Source of the DNA: Acinetobacter pecorum | GTDB taxonomy: Bacteria > Pseudomonadota > Gammaproteobacteria > Pseudomonadales > Moraxellaceae | DNA length: 64,000 nucleotides | Direction of reading: 5' to 3' | Assembly (NCBI RefSeq): GCF_014837015.1 | Contig: NZ_JACSPT010000008.1 | Location: forward strand, 62,001-126,000 | Part shown: one piece after another, positions 19,244 through 29,696 of the stretch | How positions within the stretch are numbered: the first letter of the stretch is position 1 | Layout of the letters: each line of letters opens with the position of its first letter | Position numbers and translations under genes: made by a program | The notes under the pieces: model-generated | What the model saw: only the letters and a program-made list of their open reading frames with translations | Databases searched by the model: none | What the model was told of the DNA's origin: nothing

Positions 19244-20620
19244 TTAAGCTTCGCCCTGGATCAGCTGGGTTAGCTCATCGACATAGTCCTGCATTGGGCG
19301 TGGATTATGATCACGGCGGCTTTCAATATTCAAACGCAATAATGGTTCAGTATTGGAGGCGCGCACATTAAAACGCCATGTGCCAAAATTCAGGCTGACG
19401 CCGTCGGTCTGGTCAATTTCTGGTTTTTGATCGGCATAATGATCGAAAAGTTTTTGGATGGTTGCCTGGGTATCGGCCACTTTAAAATTAATTTCACCTG
19501 AGCATGGGAACTTGGCGATCATTTCTTCCACAAGAGAAGATAAGGATTTTCCTGTTTCAGACAGTACCGCCATAGCCAGTAACCATGGAATCATGCCGCT
19601 GTCACAGTAAGCAAAATCACGGAAATAGTGATGGGCACTCATTTCCCCGCCATAAGCTGCATTATGTTCACGCATGACATCTTTAATGAAGGCATGCCCC
19701 GATTTTGATTGGACGGTAATCCCCTGATACTGCTCCACCACATCCAGCGTATTCCAGACCAGACGCGGGTCATGGACAATTTTTTCACCAGACTGCTTCA
19801 GCAGGAATGCCTGCGCAAGAAGGCCAACAATATAATAACCTTCAATGAACTGACCTTTTTCATCGAACAGGAAGCAGCGGTCAAAGTCGCCATCCCAGGC
19901 AATGCCCATATCCGCACCATGCTGAATGACCGCATCACGGGTGCTATCACGGTTTTCAACCAGAATTGGATTCGGGATGCCATTCGGGAAGTTACCATCG
20001 GCCTCATTGTGAATTTTGACAAATTCAACCGGAATCTGTAGCTGTTGAAACTTCTGTTCAAGCGCATCCACCACATGACCTGCGGCACCATTACCGGCAT
20101 TCATCACCAGTTTCATCGGGCGGATTTTTGCCGGATCGATATAGGTCATCAGGTGGTCGATAAATTCTGGCAGGATATTATATTTTTCCGTATGACCTTT
20201 TTGGCTAACTTCAAGGAATTGCCCTGATTCGGCCAAGGCCTGAATTTCTTTCAGACCGGTATCTGCACTGATCGGACGGGCATTTTCACGCACCAGTTTC
20301 ATCCCATTATAGTCCATCGGATTATGGCTGGCAGTAACTTCAATACCACCCTGGACATCCAGGTGGAAAGCTGCGAAATAAACTTCTTCGGTCCCGGTCA
20401 TGCCAAGATCCAGCACATTGACCCCGGCATCATTCAAGCCGCGAATAGTGGCCTGTTTTAGCTCTTCACTGCTGAGTCGTATATCACAACCAATGGCTAC
20501 TGTTTCAGGTTGATAAATCTGTCCATAAGCCCGGCCAATTTTGTAGGCAATTTCTTCGTTGAGTTCTGTGCCCAGCTTGCCGCGAATGTCATAGGCTTTG
20601 AAGCAAGTCAGTTTTGTCAT
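19244..20620 (-). CDS. pgm: Phosphomannomutase/phosphoglucomutase (AlgC/ManB family)
   Basis: 458 residues, four-domain alpha-D-phosphohexomutase. Phosphoserine loop [13 protein letters not shown] (about 96-108), metal-binding DGDFDRCF (about 240-247), sugar-specificity [10 protein letters not shown] (about 323-332) and the phosphate-binding [14 protein letters not shown] near the C-terminus. It makes glucose-1-P (for GalU) and possibly mannose-1-P. It is the usual right-end gene of Acinetobacter K loci, here transcribed towards them. A GGAG ribosome site precedes the ATG. Confidence 0.96.
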   Translation of the reverse strand: MTKLTCFKAYDIRGKLGTELNEEIAYKIGRAYGQIYQPETVAIGCDIRLSSEELKQATIRGLNDAGVNVLDLGMTGTEEVYFAAFHLDVQGGIEVTASHNPMDYNGMKLVRENARPISADTGLKEIQALAESGQFLEVSQKGHTEKYNILPEFIDHLMTYIDPAKIRPMKLVMNAGNGAAGHVVDALEQKFQQLQIPVEFVKIHNEADGNFPNGIPNPILVENRDSTRDAVIQHGADMGIAWDGDFDRCFLFDEKGQFIEGYYIVGLLAQAFLLKQSGEKIVHDPRLVWNTLDVVEQYQGITVQSKSGHAFIKDVMREHNAAYGGEMSAHHYFRDFAYCDSGMIPWLLAMAVLSETGKSLSSLVEEMIAKFPCSGEINFKVADTQATIQKLFDHYADQKPEIDQTDGVSLNFGTWRFNVRASNTEPLLRLNIESRRDHNPRPMQDYVDELTQLIQGEA

Positions 20621-20641
20621 TTAGAGGCTCTCCATTTAGAA

Positions 20642-20664
20642 GAAAAAAGGCCGGTTTCCCAGCC
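20642..20664 (-). terminator. Terminator after glmS
   Basis: On the minus strand GGCTGG-GAAA-CCGGCC forms a 6-bp stem (one G-T pair) with a GNRA-like loop, followed by six T. It lies in the 59-bp gap between glmS and pgm. Confidence 0.75.
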
Positions 20665-20679
20665 TCGATTCAATTTTAA

Positions 20680-22518
20680 TTATTCTACAGTAACCGATTT
20701 TGCCAGGTTACGGGGCTGATCCACATCCGTACCACGTAGCACTGCCACATGATAAGAGAGTAACTGCACCGGGATGCTATACACAATCGGTGCCAGTACT
20801 GCATTGACTGCCGGAATATGGACTACGTGCTTGCGCTCTTTGGCTTTAATGCCACTGTGCTCATCAGCAAAAACAAACAGTTCACCACCACGCGCCTGAA
20901 CTTCTTCCATATTGGATTTCAGTTTATCCAGCATGTCATCCTGTGGTGCCAGAATCACCACCGGCATGTCATTGTCGACCAGTGCCAATGGTCCGTGTTT
21001 CAGTTCACCTGCAGCATAACCTTCAGCATGAATATATGAAATTTCTTTCAGCTTGAGTGCACCTTCCAGCGCGATCGGGAAGTGCGTACCACGACCCAGG
21101 AACAGGCAGTGCTGCTTTTCAACAAACAGTTCTGAAAGGCGTAAAATTTCATCATCATGACGCAAGGTATCCAGCATGACTTTAGGCATATGCCAAAGTC
21201 CTGTGGTAATTTCTGTCATTTTTTCTGTAGAAATAGTATTTTTTACAGAACCGATTTTCAGCACCAACAGCATCAAGGCGGCAAGCTGGGTGGTAAAGGC
21301 TTTGGTGGAAGCCACGCCAATTTCAGGACCAGCTAAAGTCAGCAGGCTGAAATCTGTTTCACGTACCATCGAAGAGGTTGCCACGTTACAGATCGTCATC
21401 GTGCTAATGTCCAGGCCTTTGGCCGTTGCACGTTTCTGCGTATCACGTAAGGCAGCCAAGGTATCGGCAGTTTCACCAGACTGGGAAATACATATATATA
21501 GCGTATTATTCACAATCACCGGAGTGCGATAACGGAACTCGCTGGCAATCTCGACCTGGCAAGGCAAATCAATCAGCTGTTCAAACCAGTATTTGGCGAT
21601 CATACCGGCATGATAGCTGGTACCGCAGGCAATAATCTGGATTTGCTGGATTTTTGAGAAGTCATGTTCTGCATTGGTCAGGAAGTCTTCACGCAGTTCA
21701 TGACCATTTAATGCTTGTGAAATGGTCTGCTGGATTGCTTCCGGCTGCTCATAAATTTCCTTGAGCATATAGTGCTTGTATTCACCTTTAGAAGCATTGC
21801 TGACGGCAGCATCCAGTTCCTTGACCGGACGATCGACCAGTTGACCATCGACAAAGACTTCAATCGTGGTACGGGTCAAACGGGCAATATCACCTTCTTC
21901 AAGATAAATAAAACGATTGGTAATTGGAAGTAATGCCAACTGATCGGAACTAATGAAGTTTTCACCAATACCGACACCAATCACCAGTGGCGAACCTTCA
22001 CGCACGGTAATCAGTTCATCTGGATGATCCGTATGCACGATGCCCAGAGCATAAGCACCTTTCAGTTGCGGAACCACTTGGCGTACAGCCTCTAAGAGGC
22101 TCGGGGTAGATTTCAGCGCATCATTGATCAGATGGGCAACCACTTCAGTATCAGTCTGTGAGGTAAACACATAGCCCAAAGCTTCAAGATCATCTTTGAG
22201 TTCCTGATAATTTTCGATAATTCCGTTATGCACCACTGCAACATTTTCAGAAATATGCGGATGGGCATTTTCTTCAGTCGGTTTACCATGGGTTGCCCAG
22301 CGTGTATGCGCAATGCCGAGTGAACCGCTAATTTTTGATTCACTCACCGCCTGTTCAAGGTTGGAAACCTTACCGACACGGCGTTCACGTAAGACCTGAT
22401 GATTGTTGATAAGAGCCAAACCTGCTGAATCATAACCACGGTATTCCAGGCGTTTTAAGCCTTCAACCAAAATATTGGTAATACTACGTTCCGCAATGCC
22501 ACCGACAATACCACACAT
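20680..22518 (-). CDS. glmS: Glutamine-fructose-6-phosphate aminotransferase (isomerising)
   Basis: 612 residues. N-terminal class II glutaminase domain with nucleophile C2 exposed after Met removal (MCGIVGG), R-W-A-T-H-G motif and NGIIEN; two SIS sugar-isomerase domains from about 285 (ACGTSYHAG, SQSGETADT) and the C-terminal catalytic tail LAKSVTVE. It makes glucosamine-6-P, the first committed step to UDP-GlcNAc, needed for peptidoglycan, LOS and both capsules. It is 11 bp downstream of glmU. Confidence 0.98.
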   Translation of the reverse strand: MCGIVGGIAERSITNILVEGLKRLEYRGYDSAGLALINNHQVLRERRVGKVSNLEQAVSESKISGSLGIAHTRWATHGKPTEENAHPHISENVAVVHNGIIENYQELKDDLEALGYVFTSQTDTEVVAHLINDALKSTPSLLEAVRQVVPQLKGAYALGIVHTDHPDELITVREGSPLVIGVGIGENFISSDQLALLPITNRFIYLEEGDIARLTRTTIEVFVDGQLVDRPVKELDAAVSNASKGEYKHYMLKEIYEQPEAIQQTISQALNGHELREDFLTNAEHDFSKIQQIQIIACGTSYHAGMIAKYWFEQLIDLPCQVEIASEFRYRTPVIVNNTLYICISQSGETADTLAALRDTQKRATAKGLDISTMTICNVATSSMVRETDFSLLTLAGPEIGVASTKAFTTQLAALMLLVLKIGSVKNTISTEKMTEITTGLWHMPKVMLDTLRHDDEILRLSELFVEKQHCLFLGRGTHFPIALEGALKLKEISYIHAEGYAAGELKHGPLALVDNDMPVVILAPQDDMLDKLKSNMEEVQARGGELFVFADEHSGIKAKERKHVVHIPAVNAVLAPIVYSIPVQLLSYHVAVLRGTDVDQPRNLAKSVTVE

Positions 22519-22529
22519 ATTTGTTCCCC

Positions 22530-23894
22530 TTATTTCTTGATTTTTTGCGGACGTGGATAGTTTTCTTTGACAAATTGCTTAGAGCGCTCTACTGCCAAAC
22601 TGTTGTCTTCCACATCACGGGTAATCGTCGAGCCTGCACCCACTGTGGCACCGTTGCCAATTTTCACAGGTGCAACCAATGAACTGTTCGAACCAATAAA
22701 GGCCTGATCACCAATAATCGTTTTAAATTTGTTTGCACCATCATAATTACAGGTAATAGTCCCTGCACCGATGTTTGAACCACTGCCAACTTCTGCATCA
22801 CCCAGGTAGGTAAAGTGGTTGGCTTTAGAGCCTAGACCAATCGTGGTATTTTTAACTTCAACAAAGTTACCGATATGCACTTCATTGGCCAGTTGTGCAC
22901 CCGGACGTAGTCGTGCAAAAGGTCCAATTTGGGTATCTTCCCCAACGATGGCGCTATCGAAAATGCTATATGGCTGAACCTTGGTGCCAGCTGCAATCTT
23001 GGTATTCTTGATAATACAGCCGGCGCCAATTTCAACGTTGTCGCCCAGCTCGCAATCCCCTTCGATAATCACATTGATATCAATGCGGACATCCTGGCCG
23101 ACAGTTAAATTGCCACGCAGGTCAAAGCGGCTTGGATCAACCAGATGTACACCTTGCTGCATTAGCTGCTTGGCTTGATAAGACTGGAACTGACGCTCTA
23201 AAGCAGCGAGCTGCACGCGGTCATTTACCCCTTCAACTTCAAAAGCCTGCTCAGGTTCTACCGATGCAACTTGCATACCATCTGCCAAAGCCATCGCGAC
23301 AATATCAGTCAGGTAATATTCACCCTGCGCATTGTCATTACTTAAATTTGGCAGCCATTCATGTAATTTAGCATTGCTGACGGCATAAATACCGGTATTG
23401 ATTTCCTTGATCTGACGCTGTTCTTCGGAAGCATCCTTGTGCTCCACAATGGCCTGGATTTCACCATTTTCACGGACAATACGACCATAACCACTGGCAT
23501 CTGGCAGGGTAAGGGTTACCAGACCAATGCCGGTTGCTGTAGTGGCATCGAGTAATTTTTGCAAGGTCACAGGATTAATACAGGGTACATCACCGGAGAG
23601 GATCAGTGATACGCCATCTTGAGGCAGGACAGGTAAGGTCATTTGCACTGCATGGCCGGTACCCAGCTGTTCAGCCTGTTCTACCCATTTAATATCCTGT
23701 TGTGCAAATGCTGTCTGAACCTGGTCACCACCATGACCATAAATGGTAATAATATTATCTGCGTTTAATTTTTTTGCCGTTTCAATGACATGACCCAGTA
23801 AAGGACGTCCTGCAAGGGGTTGTAATACTTTCGGTAAGCTAGAGCGCATGCGCGTTCCTTTACCTGCAGCAAGAATAATAACAGTCGTTGACAT
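22530..23894 (-). CDS. glmU: Bifunctional GlcN-1-P acetyltransferase / GlcNAc-1-P uridylyltransferase
   Basis: 454 residues. N-terminal pyrophosphorylase with [17 protein letters not shown] (about 8-24), QLGTGHAV (about 79-86) and GDVPC; C-terminal left-handed beta-helix with hexapeptide repeats (about 250-445), including the catalytic region [12 protein letters not shown] and NYDGANKF. It catalyses the last two steps to UDP-GlcNAc, the precursor of the K-locus sugars made by Gdr, Gna and Gne1. First gene of the glmU-glmS pair. Confidence 0.98.
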   Translation of the reverse strand: MSTTVIILAAGKGTRMRSSLPKVLQPLAGRPLLGHVIETAKKLNADNIITIYGHGGDQVQTAFAQQDIKWVEQAEQLGTGHAVQMTLPVLPQDGVSLILSGDVPCINPVTLQKLLDATTATGIGLVTLTLPDASGYGRIVRENGEIQAIVEHKDASEEQRQIKEINTGIYAVSNAKLHEWLPNLSNDNAQGEYYLTDIVAMALADGMQVASVEPEQAFEVEGVNDRVQLAALERQFQSYQAKQLMQQGVHLVDPSRFDLRGNLTVGQDVRIDINVIIEGDCELGDNVEIGAGCIIKNTKIAAGTKVQPYSIFDSAIVGEDTQIGPFARLRPGAQLANEVHIGNFVEVKNTTIGLGSKANHFTYLGDAEVGSGSNIGAGTITCNYDGANKFKTIIGDQAFIGSNSSLVAPVKIGNGATVGAGSTITRDVEDNSLAVERSKQFVKENYPRPQKIKK

Positions 23895-23914
23895 GTTCTA
23901 ATCCTAAATATGGC

Positions 23915-24463
23915 TTATGCCACGATGAAGTAAAAATAAAGCAAAATACAAAGAGCAGCCCAAAGACCGGCAATAATATCATCCAGCATAATGCCAAAGC
24001 CTCCGTCGACCTGTCGGTCAACCACCCGGATCGGCCAAGGTTTCCAGATATCAAATAATCTGAACAGGGCAAAACCGACCAGCAACCATAACCAGTTCAT
24101 CTGACCTAAATAAATCAGTGGTAAGAAGGTAATAGATTGTCCGGCAAATTCATCCCAGACGATGCGGCCATCATCATGAACTCCCATAACCTTGGCAGTA
24201 TGTCCGCAGATATATATGCCAATCAGGGACATGATAGCAATGGCAAAAACACTGTTTAAAAAACCAAGATGCAGCCAGATAGGGATAAATAAAAGTGCAA
24301 AGGCCGAACCGAAAGTACCTGGTGCTTTGGGAATGAGGCCAGAACCAAATCCTACCCCACTAAATACAATCAGTCGGTCGGTCCATGACATGGCTTTAAA
24401 ATTGATCGCAGGTTTATGCAAAATGTTGATACCCATTAAATTGAAATAAATGGTCTGTGCCAT
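23915..24463 (-). CDS. pgpA: Phosphatidylglycerophosphatase A
   Basis: About 182 residues from the ATG at 24463 (a TTG three codons earlier and an ATG at 24436 are alternatives; all overlap the 3' end of thiL). PgpA motifs: GSGLIPKAPGTFGSAFALL, DDGRIVWDEFAGQSITFLP and the C-terminal DRQVDGGFGIMLDDIIAG, with four membrane segments. It removes the terminal phosphate from phosphatidylglycerophosphate in the inner membrane. Overlap with thiL indicates translational coupling. Which start is used is not decided by a clear ribosome site. Confidence 0.93.
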   Translation of the reverse strand: MAQTIYFNLMGINILHKPAINFKAMSWTDRLIVFSGVGFGSGLIPKAPGTFGSAFALLFIPIWLHLGFLNSVFAIAIMSLIGIYICGHTAKVMGVHDDGRIVWDEFAGQSITFLPLIYLGQMNWLWLLVGFALFRLFDIWKPWPIRVVDRQVDGGFGIMLDDIIAGLWAALCILLYFYFIVA

Positions 24464-25331
24464 CTTTTTCAAAAGTTAAGCCGTCTTGCTGCTGAATTGT
24501 GCCGATCATACTAATCGAAACATCAAGTTGTTTTTGCAATAATTTTTCGTAATTTTGCGGGCTTATTGTAAAACATAATTCATAATCGTCACCACCTGCC
24601 AGTGCATACTGCCATTTTTGTGCATCGTCTAATGCCTGCAAGGCAGGACTGATTGGCAGGTTTTCAAGTTGCAGCCTGGCACCGACTTGAGAAGCTTTGA
24701 GAATATGTCCAAGATCTTGAGCCAAACCATCCGAGACATCAATCATGCTATGGGCCAGTCCCTTTAGAGCAGCACCAAGCTGACAGCGTGGCGTTGGATA
24801 GTCCAGACGTTGCTGTAGCGGATGGCCAAGATGCTGTAGTGCAAAAGCCGCATCTCCAACGGTGCCGCTGACACAGACCAGATCACCCGGTTTGGCCCCT
24901 GAGCGTGGCACAGCCTGGCCAATATCAACCCAGCCTAATGCAGTGACAGACAGGGTTAAATGAGGACTTTGAGTGGTATCACCACCGATTAAACTCACCC
25001 CAAATTGATCGCAGCAATCATATAGGCCCTGACTAAAAGCTTTTAGCCAGTCATGATCAATCTGGGGTAGGCTCAATGCGAGTAAAATACTGTGTGGAGT
25101 TGCGCCCATCGCGGCAATATCAGATAAATTGACAGCCACGGCTTTCCAGCCAATCGCATGCGGATTGGTGTCTATTAGAAAATGGCGTCCAGCAACCAGA
25201 GTGTCGGCACAGATGACCAGTTGTTGCTGAGGCGGGGGGGTGAGCAAGGCTGAATCGTCACCGACGCCTAAATCGACAGAATTGGCATTCTTGCGATTGA
25301 AATAGGTGTCGATAATCGAAAATTCAGCCAT
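24414..25331 (-). CDS. thiL: Thiamine-monophosphate kinase
   Basis: 305 residues, AIR-synthase-like fold. Begins AEFSIIDTYF, has GVGDDSALL (about 22-30), NLSDIAAMGATP (about 68-79), GGDTTQS (about 116-122) and the C-terminal ALAGGDDYELCF (about 247-258). It phosphorylates thiamine-P to thiamine-PP. It lies between nusB and pgpA in the common proteobacterial order ribH-nusB-thiL-pgpA. A run of seven C (on the coding strand) encodes two prolines near residue 32. Confidence 0.96.
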   Translation of the reverse strand: MAEFSIIDTYFNRKNANSVDLGVGDDSALLTPPPQQQLVICADTLVAGRHFLIDTNPHAIGWKAVAVNLSDIAAMGATPHSILLALSLPQIDHDWLKAFSQGLYDCCDQFGVSLIGGDTTQSPHLTLSVTALGWVDIGQAVPRSGAKPGDLVCVSGTVGDAAFALQHLGHPLQQRLDYPTPRCQLGAALKGLAHSMIDVSDGLAQDLGHILKASQVGARLQLENLPISPALQALDDAQKWQYALAGGDDYELCFTISPQNYEKLLQKQLDVSISMIGTIQQQDGLTFEKDGTDHLFQFNGYQHFA

Positions 25332-25348
25332 CCAACATATCTACGCTA

Positions 25349-25798
25349 TTAGTTAGACTGCTGTTTTTCTGCTGCACGCAAGGTTGTCGCTAAACGATCC
25401 AATACACCGTTGATGTATTTATGGCTGTCAGCACCGCCAAAATGTTTAGCCAGTTCGATTGCTTCATCCAGAACCACGCGATATGGAATCTCAAGATGTT
25501 CCTTGAGTTCATAAGCGCCTAGACGAAGGGTTGCAAGCTCAACACCATCCAGTGCTGAAAGTTCGCGATCAAGTACCGGAACCAAGAGCGCATCCAGCTC
25601 TTCATGATTGGCAACCACTTGAGTCAACAATTCATGATAATAGCTCAGATCCACTTTGTGCATGGCATTTTCCACACGCGTACGTGCTTCAATCTCATGC
25701 ACCGGATTGTGGCTCATCTGCCATTCATAAATTCCTTGTACAGCAAAGCGACGTGCTTTACGTTTTGCTGCATAAGTTGCTTGAAGTGTTTGCGACAT
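25349..25798 (-). CDS. nusB: Transcription antitermination factor NusB
   Basis: 149 residues, normal for NusB. The N-terminal [18 protein letters not shown] helix, [32 protein letters not shown] (in pieces about 78-110) and C-terminal [28 protein letters not shown] are the family's conserved segments. It binds boxA RNA with S10 in rRNA antitermination. Four bases downstream of ribH. Confidence 0.97.
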   Translation of the reverse strand: MSQTLQATYAAKRKARRFAVQGIYEWQMSHNPVHEIEARTRVENAMHKVDLSYYHELLTQVVANHEELDALLVPVLDRELSALDGVELATLRLGAYELKEHLEIPYRVVLDEAIELAKHFGGADSHKYINGVLDRLATTLRAAEKQQSN

Positions 25799-25802
25799 AG
25801 CG

Positions 25803-26273
25803 TTAAATAGCCTTTAACAAGTTAACCATTTCAATCGCAGTCAGGGCAGCTTCGCTACCTTTATTGCCTGCTTTTGTTCCAGAGCGTTCAATCGCTTGTT
25901 CAATACTATCCGTAGTAAGTACACCGTTAATGACAGGCAAGCCAGTGTCCAGGCCAACAACGCCCAAACCTTTGGCACATTCACCTGCAACGAAATCGAA
26001 GTGAGGCGTGCTGCCACGAATCACGGCGCCAAGCGCAATGATGGCATCGAAACGATCTGAAGCTGCCAGTTTTTTCGCAACCACAGGAAGTTCCCAGGCA
26101 CCAGGTGCATGAACAACAGTGATATTATCCTCTGATACACCATGACGTTTCAATGTATCAATAGCACCTTCTAACAGATGTTCAACCACAAAGCTGTTAA
26201 AACGACCAACTAAAATCGCATAACGGTCTTCGTTCGCGAGATGTAACATACCTTCAATACGGCGAACTGCCAT
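25803..26273 (-). CDS. ribH: 6,7-dimethyl-8-ribityllumazine synthase
   Basis: 156 residues. Conserved [15 protein letters not shown] (about 23-37), [16 protein letters not shown] (about 54-69), [19 protein letters not shown] (about 80-98) including the catalytic His, and [14 protein letters not shown] near the C-terminus. It condenses the RibB product with the ribitylaminouracil to make lumazine, penultimate step of riboflavin synthesis. Directly downstream of the ribB gene. Confidence 0.97.
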   Translation of the reverse strand: MAVRRIEGMLHLANEDRYAILVGRFNSFVVEHLLEGAIDTLKRHGVSEDNITVVHAPGAWELPVVAKKLAASDRFDAIIALGAVIRGSTPHFDFVAGECAKGLGVVGLDTGLPVINGVLTTDSIEQAIERSGTKAGNKGSEAALTAIEMVNLLKAI

Positions 26274-26291
26274 AACAACCTCGATGATTTC

Positions 26292-27410
26292 TTAAGATGT
26301 TTGTTGTGCGGTGATGTATTCCACCACTTCTAAGTTAAAGCCTGACAGGGCATTGAAACGTAATGGAGAGCTCAGCAGCTTCATTTTTTCAACGCCTAGA
26401 TCACGCAAAATTTGTGCACCCACACCAATGGTCTGATACTGCTGAGACAGTGCAGAATTTGATTTTACATTTTTTGGTATTTTCAGGGTATCTAATGCCG
26501 GGCCCAAATCCTGTAAATGACGTTGGCCAATCCAGACCAGGACACCACGATCACTATTGGAAATTTCTTTCAGGGCACGATCCAGGTTCCAGGCTGGCTC
26601 GCCATCCTGTTTTTTCAGTTTGAGCAAGTCGCGGGTCGGGTTAAAACCATGTACACGCACTGTGGTCACGCCCTCTTTAGGCTCACCTTTGACCAAGGCC
26701 AGATGGATATCCGGATTACCCAGTTCACGATAGCGGTACAGGTCAAAGCTGCCGTATTCAGTATCAATACTTTGCTGATCGATACGCTCAACCGTTTGTT
26801 CATTGGTCATGCGGTAATGAATCAGGTCGGCAATCGTTCCGATTTTCAGGCCATGCTTTTCAGCAAAGACTTCCAGATCCGGACGGCGCGCCATCGTGCC
26901 ATCTTCATTAATGATTTCACAAATGACTGATGCGGGTTCCAGTCCTGCTAAACGGGAAAGGTCACAACCTGCCTCGGTGTGCCCGGCACGGTGCAATACA
27001 CCGCCTGGTTGCGCCATCAGCGGGAAGATGTGTCCTGGCTGTACAATATCTGCCGGTTTGGCGTGGGCAGCCACTGCAGTTTGAATCGTGTGCGCACGTT
27101 CAGCCGGAGAAATACCGGTAGAAATACCTTTGGCTGCTTCAATCGACAGGGTGAAATTGGTTCCATGCTGAGCACCGTTGGCATCTACCATCAACGGCAG
27201 ATTTAACTGCTGGCAACGCTCTTTACTTAAAGTCAGGCAGACCAGACCGCGTGCATGGGTGATCATGAAGTTGATGTCTTCAGGACGTACGTGCGTGGCA
27301 GCAATGACCAGGTCACCTTCATTTTCACGATCTTCATCATCCATCAGGATGACCATTTTTCCTGCACGGATATCTGCTACAAGCTCTTCAACAGTATTGA
27401 GCGGCATCAA
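26292..27410 (-). CDS. ribB: 3,4-dihydroxy-2-butanone-4-phosphate synthase with a degenerate GTP-cyclohydrolase II-like domain
   Basis: 372 residues. The RibB domain (about 1-205) is complete: MDDEDRENEGDLVIAATH, THARGLVCL, RAGHTEAGCDLSRLAGL and CEIINEDGTMARRPDL. The C-terminal domain (about 210-372) has RibA fold features (ALVKGEP, TTVRVHGFNPTRDLL, GVGAQILRDLG) but lacks the zinc cysteines and the catalytic GSLRCDC-type segment of real GTP cyclohydrolase II. So it is annotated as RibB only; this matches the RibBX variants known in Proteobacteria. Head of the minus-strand ribB-ribH-nusB-thiL-pgpA run. Confidence 0.95.
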   Translation of the reverse strand: MMPLNTVEELVADIRAGKMVILMDDEDRENEGDLVIAATHVRPEDINFMITHARGLVCLTLSKERCQQLNLPLMVDANGAQHGTNFTLSIEAAKGISTGISPAERAHTIQTAVAAHAKPADIVQPGHIFPLMAQPGGVLHRAGHTEAGCDLSRLAGLEPASVICEIINEDGTMARRPDLEVFAEKHGLKIGTIADLIHYRMTNEQTVERIDQQSIDTEYGSFDLYRYRELGNPDIHLALVKGEPKEGVTTVRVHGFNPTRDLLKLKKQDGEPAWNLDRALKEISNSDRGVLVWIGQRHLQDLGPALDTLKIPKNVKSNSALSQQYQTIGVGAQILRDLGVEKMKLLSSPLRFNALSGFNLEVVEYITAQQTS

Positions 27411-27789
27411 CCTTCACCTTCTTTTTTGATCTTGATCAGACCGAATCATGACATTATTGGGTACATAGTCTAACGCTTTTTGCGCAATTTTGCCTATGCT
27501 TATTGTTTTCCCTCTAGTGGTCCATTGTTATACACAGTCTTAATAAACATGAAAAGCCAACTTTAAATGAAAGCCTGAACTTTATGCGGAATTTTTGAAC
27601 AAACAAAAAGCATAAAAAATGAGAAACTTAGGTGAAGTTAATATAAGTGCAGACATTCGGCAGATGTTTTACCCAGGTTTTATCCTCACTGGTTCAGCCA
27701 GTAGAATTTTGAAGCTGGACTGACAGGAGCAGGCAGGGAAATAGCAGAAAATTTTTACCTGATATTAAAAAATGAAGATCAGGGGATCA
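27411..27789. other. Intergenic region upstream of ribB
   Basis: About 380 bp with no supported gene. It must hold the ribB promoter, but no convincing -35/-10 pair is visible. No FMN riboswitch core is recognisable on the minus strand upstream of ribB. A short hairpin with arms ACTGG and CCAGT lies near 27699-27713. Confidence 0.4.
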
Positions 27790-27811
27790 AAAGCGAACCG
27801 AAGCCCGCTTT
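27790..27811 (-). terminator. Terminator after the aldehyde dehydrogenase
   Basis: On the minus strand AAAGCGGGC and GTTCGCTTT form a 9-bp stem (two G-T pairs) around a TTCG tetraloop, followed by TTTTG. It starts 16 bp after the stop codon. Confidence 0.6.
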
Positions 27812-27827
27812 AGATTGACTTTATTTT

Positions 27828-29339
27828 TTAGAAAAAACCGGCAGGCTTGGTTGAATAGCTCACCAGCAGGTTTTTGGTTTGCTGATAATGATCCAGCATC
27901 ATTTTGTGGTTCTCACGGCCAATCCCGGATTTTTTATAGCCACCGAAAGCCGCATGCGCAGGATAGATATGATAACAGTTGGTCCAGACCCGACCCGCCT
28001 GAATGGCGCGACCGGCACGGTAGGAAGTATGTGCTGAGCGTGACCAGACCCCGGCACCGAGTCCATAAATTGTATCGTTGGCGATCTTGATCGCATCATC
28101 AAAGTCTTTAAAGGTGGTCACAGCCAGTACAGGCCCGAAGATTTCTTCCTGGAAGGTCTTCATGTCATTGGTGCCTTTAAAGATGGTCGGTTCAATATAG
28201 AAACCTTGACCCACTTCCTGACGTGCTTCACCACCGGTGAGGATTTGTGCACCTTCTTCACGGCCAGTGGCAATACAGCCCAGAATCTTGTCCTGCTGTT
28301 CCTGTGAGGCTTGCGCGCCAATCATGGTGTCGGTATCGAGTGGATGACCGGTTTTAATGCGCTTCACACGCTCAACCGCGCGTTCCAAGAATTGATCTGC
28401 AATGCTTTCCTGTACCAAGGCACGGGAAGGGCAGGTACAGATTTCACCCTGATTCAGGGCAAACATGGCAAAGCCTTCCAGCGCTTTATCCAGATAGTCA
28501 TCTTCCTGATCCATGATGTCGGCAAAGAACAGATTTGGGGATTTGCCGCCCAGCTCGAGGGTCACCGGAATAATATTTTCGGTGGCATATTGCATGATCA
28601 GCTGACCCACTGCGGTCGAGCCGGTAAAGGCAATCTTGGCAATACGGGGATTGGTCGCCAGTGGACGACCCACCTCAACCCCGTAGCCATTGACGATATT
28701 CAACACGCCCGGTGGCAAAATGTCCTGAATCAGTTCAGCCAGCACCAGAATACTGACCGGAGTCTGTTCCGCAGGTTTCAGCACAATACAGTTACCCGCA
28801 GCCAGAGCAGGTGCCAGTTTCCAGGCAGCCATCAGAATCGGGAAGTTCCACGGGATAATCTGACCCACGACGCCCAACGGCTCATGGAAATGATAGGCAA
28901 TGGTATCTTCATCAATTTCGGAAATACCGCCTTCCTGCGCGCGGATACAGCCAGCAAAGTAACGGAAATGGTCAATGGCCAGAGGAATATCGGCAGCCAG
29001 TGTTTCGCGGACTGGCTTACCATTGTCCCAGGTTTCAGCCACGGCCAGCATTTCCAGATTTTGTTCCAGACGATCTGCAATTTTCAACAGAATATTGGAC
29101 CGGGTGGTCGGAGATGACCGGTTCCATTGCTCTTTGGCTTTATGCGCTGCATCTAGCGCCAACTCAATGTCTTCTACAGAAGAACGCGGCACTTTGGTAA
29201 AGACCTTGCCATCTACCGGAGAGATGTTGTCAAAGTATTCACCTTTGACCGGAGCGACCCATTCGCCGCCAATGAAATTATCGTATTGTGCTTTAAATTG
29301 AATTTTTGAACCGTCAGTATTGGGATCTGCGTAACGCAT
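27828..29339 (-). CDS. NAD(P)-dependent aldehyde dehydrogenase (AcoD/ExaC/AldB type)
   Basis: 503 residues, ALDH superfamily. Oxyanion Asn region [21 protein letters not shown] (about 158-178), cofactor loop [11 protein letters not shown] (about 240-250), catalytic Glu in [14 protein letters not shown] (about 263-276) and catalytic Cys in [14 protein letters not shown], the doublet C-T-C pattern typical of bacterial acetaldehyde dehydrogenases of the AcoD/ExaC group. It probably oxidises acetaldehyde or other short aldehydes to acids in alcohol catabolism. Monocistronic with its own terminator. Confidence 0.93.
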   Translation of the reverse strand: MRYADPNTDGSKIQFKAQYDNFIGGEWVAPVKGEYFDNISPVDGKVFTKVPRSSVEDIELALDAAHKAKEQWNRSSPTTRSNILLKIADRLEQNLEMLAVAETWDNGKPVRETLAADIPLAIDHFRYFAGCIRAQEGGISEIDEDTIAYHFHEPLGVVGQIIPWNFPILMAAWKLAPALAAGNCIVLKPAEQTPVSILVLAELIQDILPPGVLNIVNGYGVEVGRPLATNPRIAKIAFTGSTAVGQLIMQYATENIIPVTLELGGKSPNLFFADIMDQEDDYLDKALEGFAMFALNQGEICTCPSRALVQESIADQFLERAVERVKRIKTGHPLDTDTMIGAQASQEQQDKILGCIATGREEGAQILTGGEARQEVGQGFYIEPTIFKGTNDMKTFQEEIFGPVLAVTTFKDFDDAIKIANDTIYGLGAGVWSRSAHTSYRAGRAIQAGRVWTNCYHIYPAHAAFGGYKKSGIGRENHKMMLDHYQQTKNLLVSYSTKPAGFF

Positions 29340-29646
29340 AATCTATTCCTTTATATGATTGTTAGTGGTGCAGGCTGAGCGCATTTTGCTGATCAAAAAA
29401 TATAGGCGCTTCTGCATTCAGCTCTACTATAAAGAGGGAACAAGACGGACGGTTGTTTGTTTACAGGCTTGCTACAAAAGACAATATTTGGAGACAAGCG
29501 TTAGAGAAATAAAAGCTATAAATTCTCAATTCTTAAATTTAAAAACAATGAGTTATGGAAGTTTAAAAACATCGAAAGATTGGCATATTTTCAATGTGTT
29601 TGCTTACATTCACACCATAGTGCGGGTTTTACCAGACAGCCAAAAT
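29340..29646. other. Intergenic region upstream of the aldehyde dehydrogenase
   Basis: About 300 AT-rich bases with no supported gene. An open frame at 29359-29691 on the plus strand has no ribosome site and no recognisable motif. It likely holds the promoter of the aldehyde dehydrogenase gene; I found no clear -35/-10 or sigma-54 GG-N10-GC element. Confidence 0.4.
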
Positions 29647-29675
29647 GGAGAAACGAATGAAATTTTCATTTCTCC
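29647..29675 (-). terminator. Hairpin after the alpha/beta hydrolase gene
   Basis: Arms GGAGAAA and TTTCTCC enclose an inner palindrome AATGAAA/TTTCATT. On the minus strand it lies 22 bp after the hydrolase stop and is followed by ATTTTGG, so it may be a weak terminator. Confidence 0.5.
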
Positions 29676-29696
29676 TCGCTGCTTTATTTAAAGTGT

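Noticed and set aside
27411..27827. Possible FMN riboswitch upstream of ribB
   Set aside because: No recognisable conserved FMN-riboswitch core or its usual stems on the minus strand in this gap.
29359..29691. 110-codon open frame on the plus strand upstream of the aldehyde dehydrogenase
   Set aside because: No ribosome site, no recognisable motif, composition like intergenic DNA, and it runs over the likely terminator hairpin of the hydrolase gene.
29340..29696. Sigma-54 promoter for the aldehyde dehydrogenase, as in some AcoD/ExaC genes
   Set aside because: No GG-N10-GC pair with flanking consensus could be found on the minus strand.
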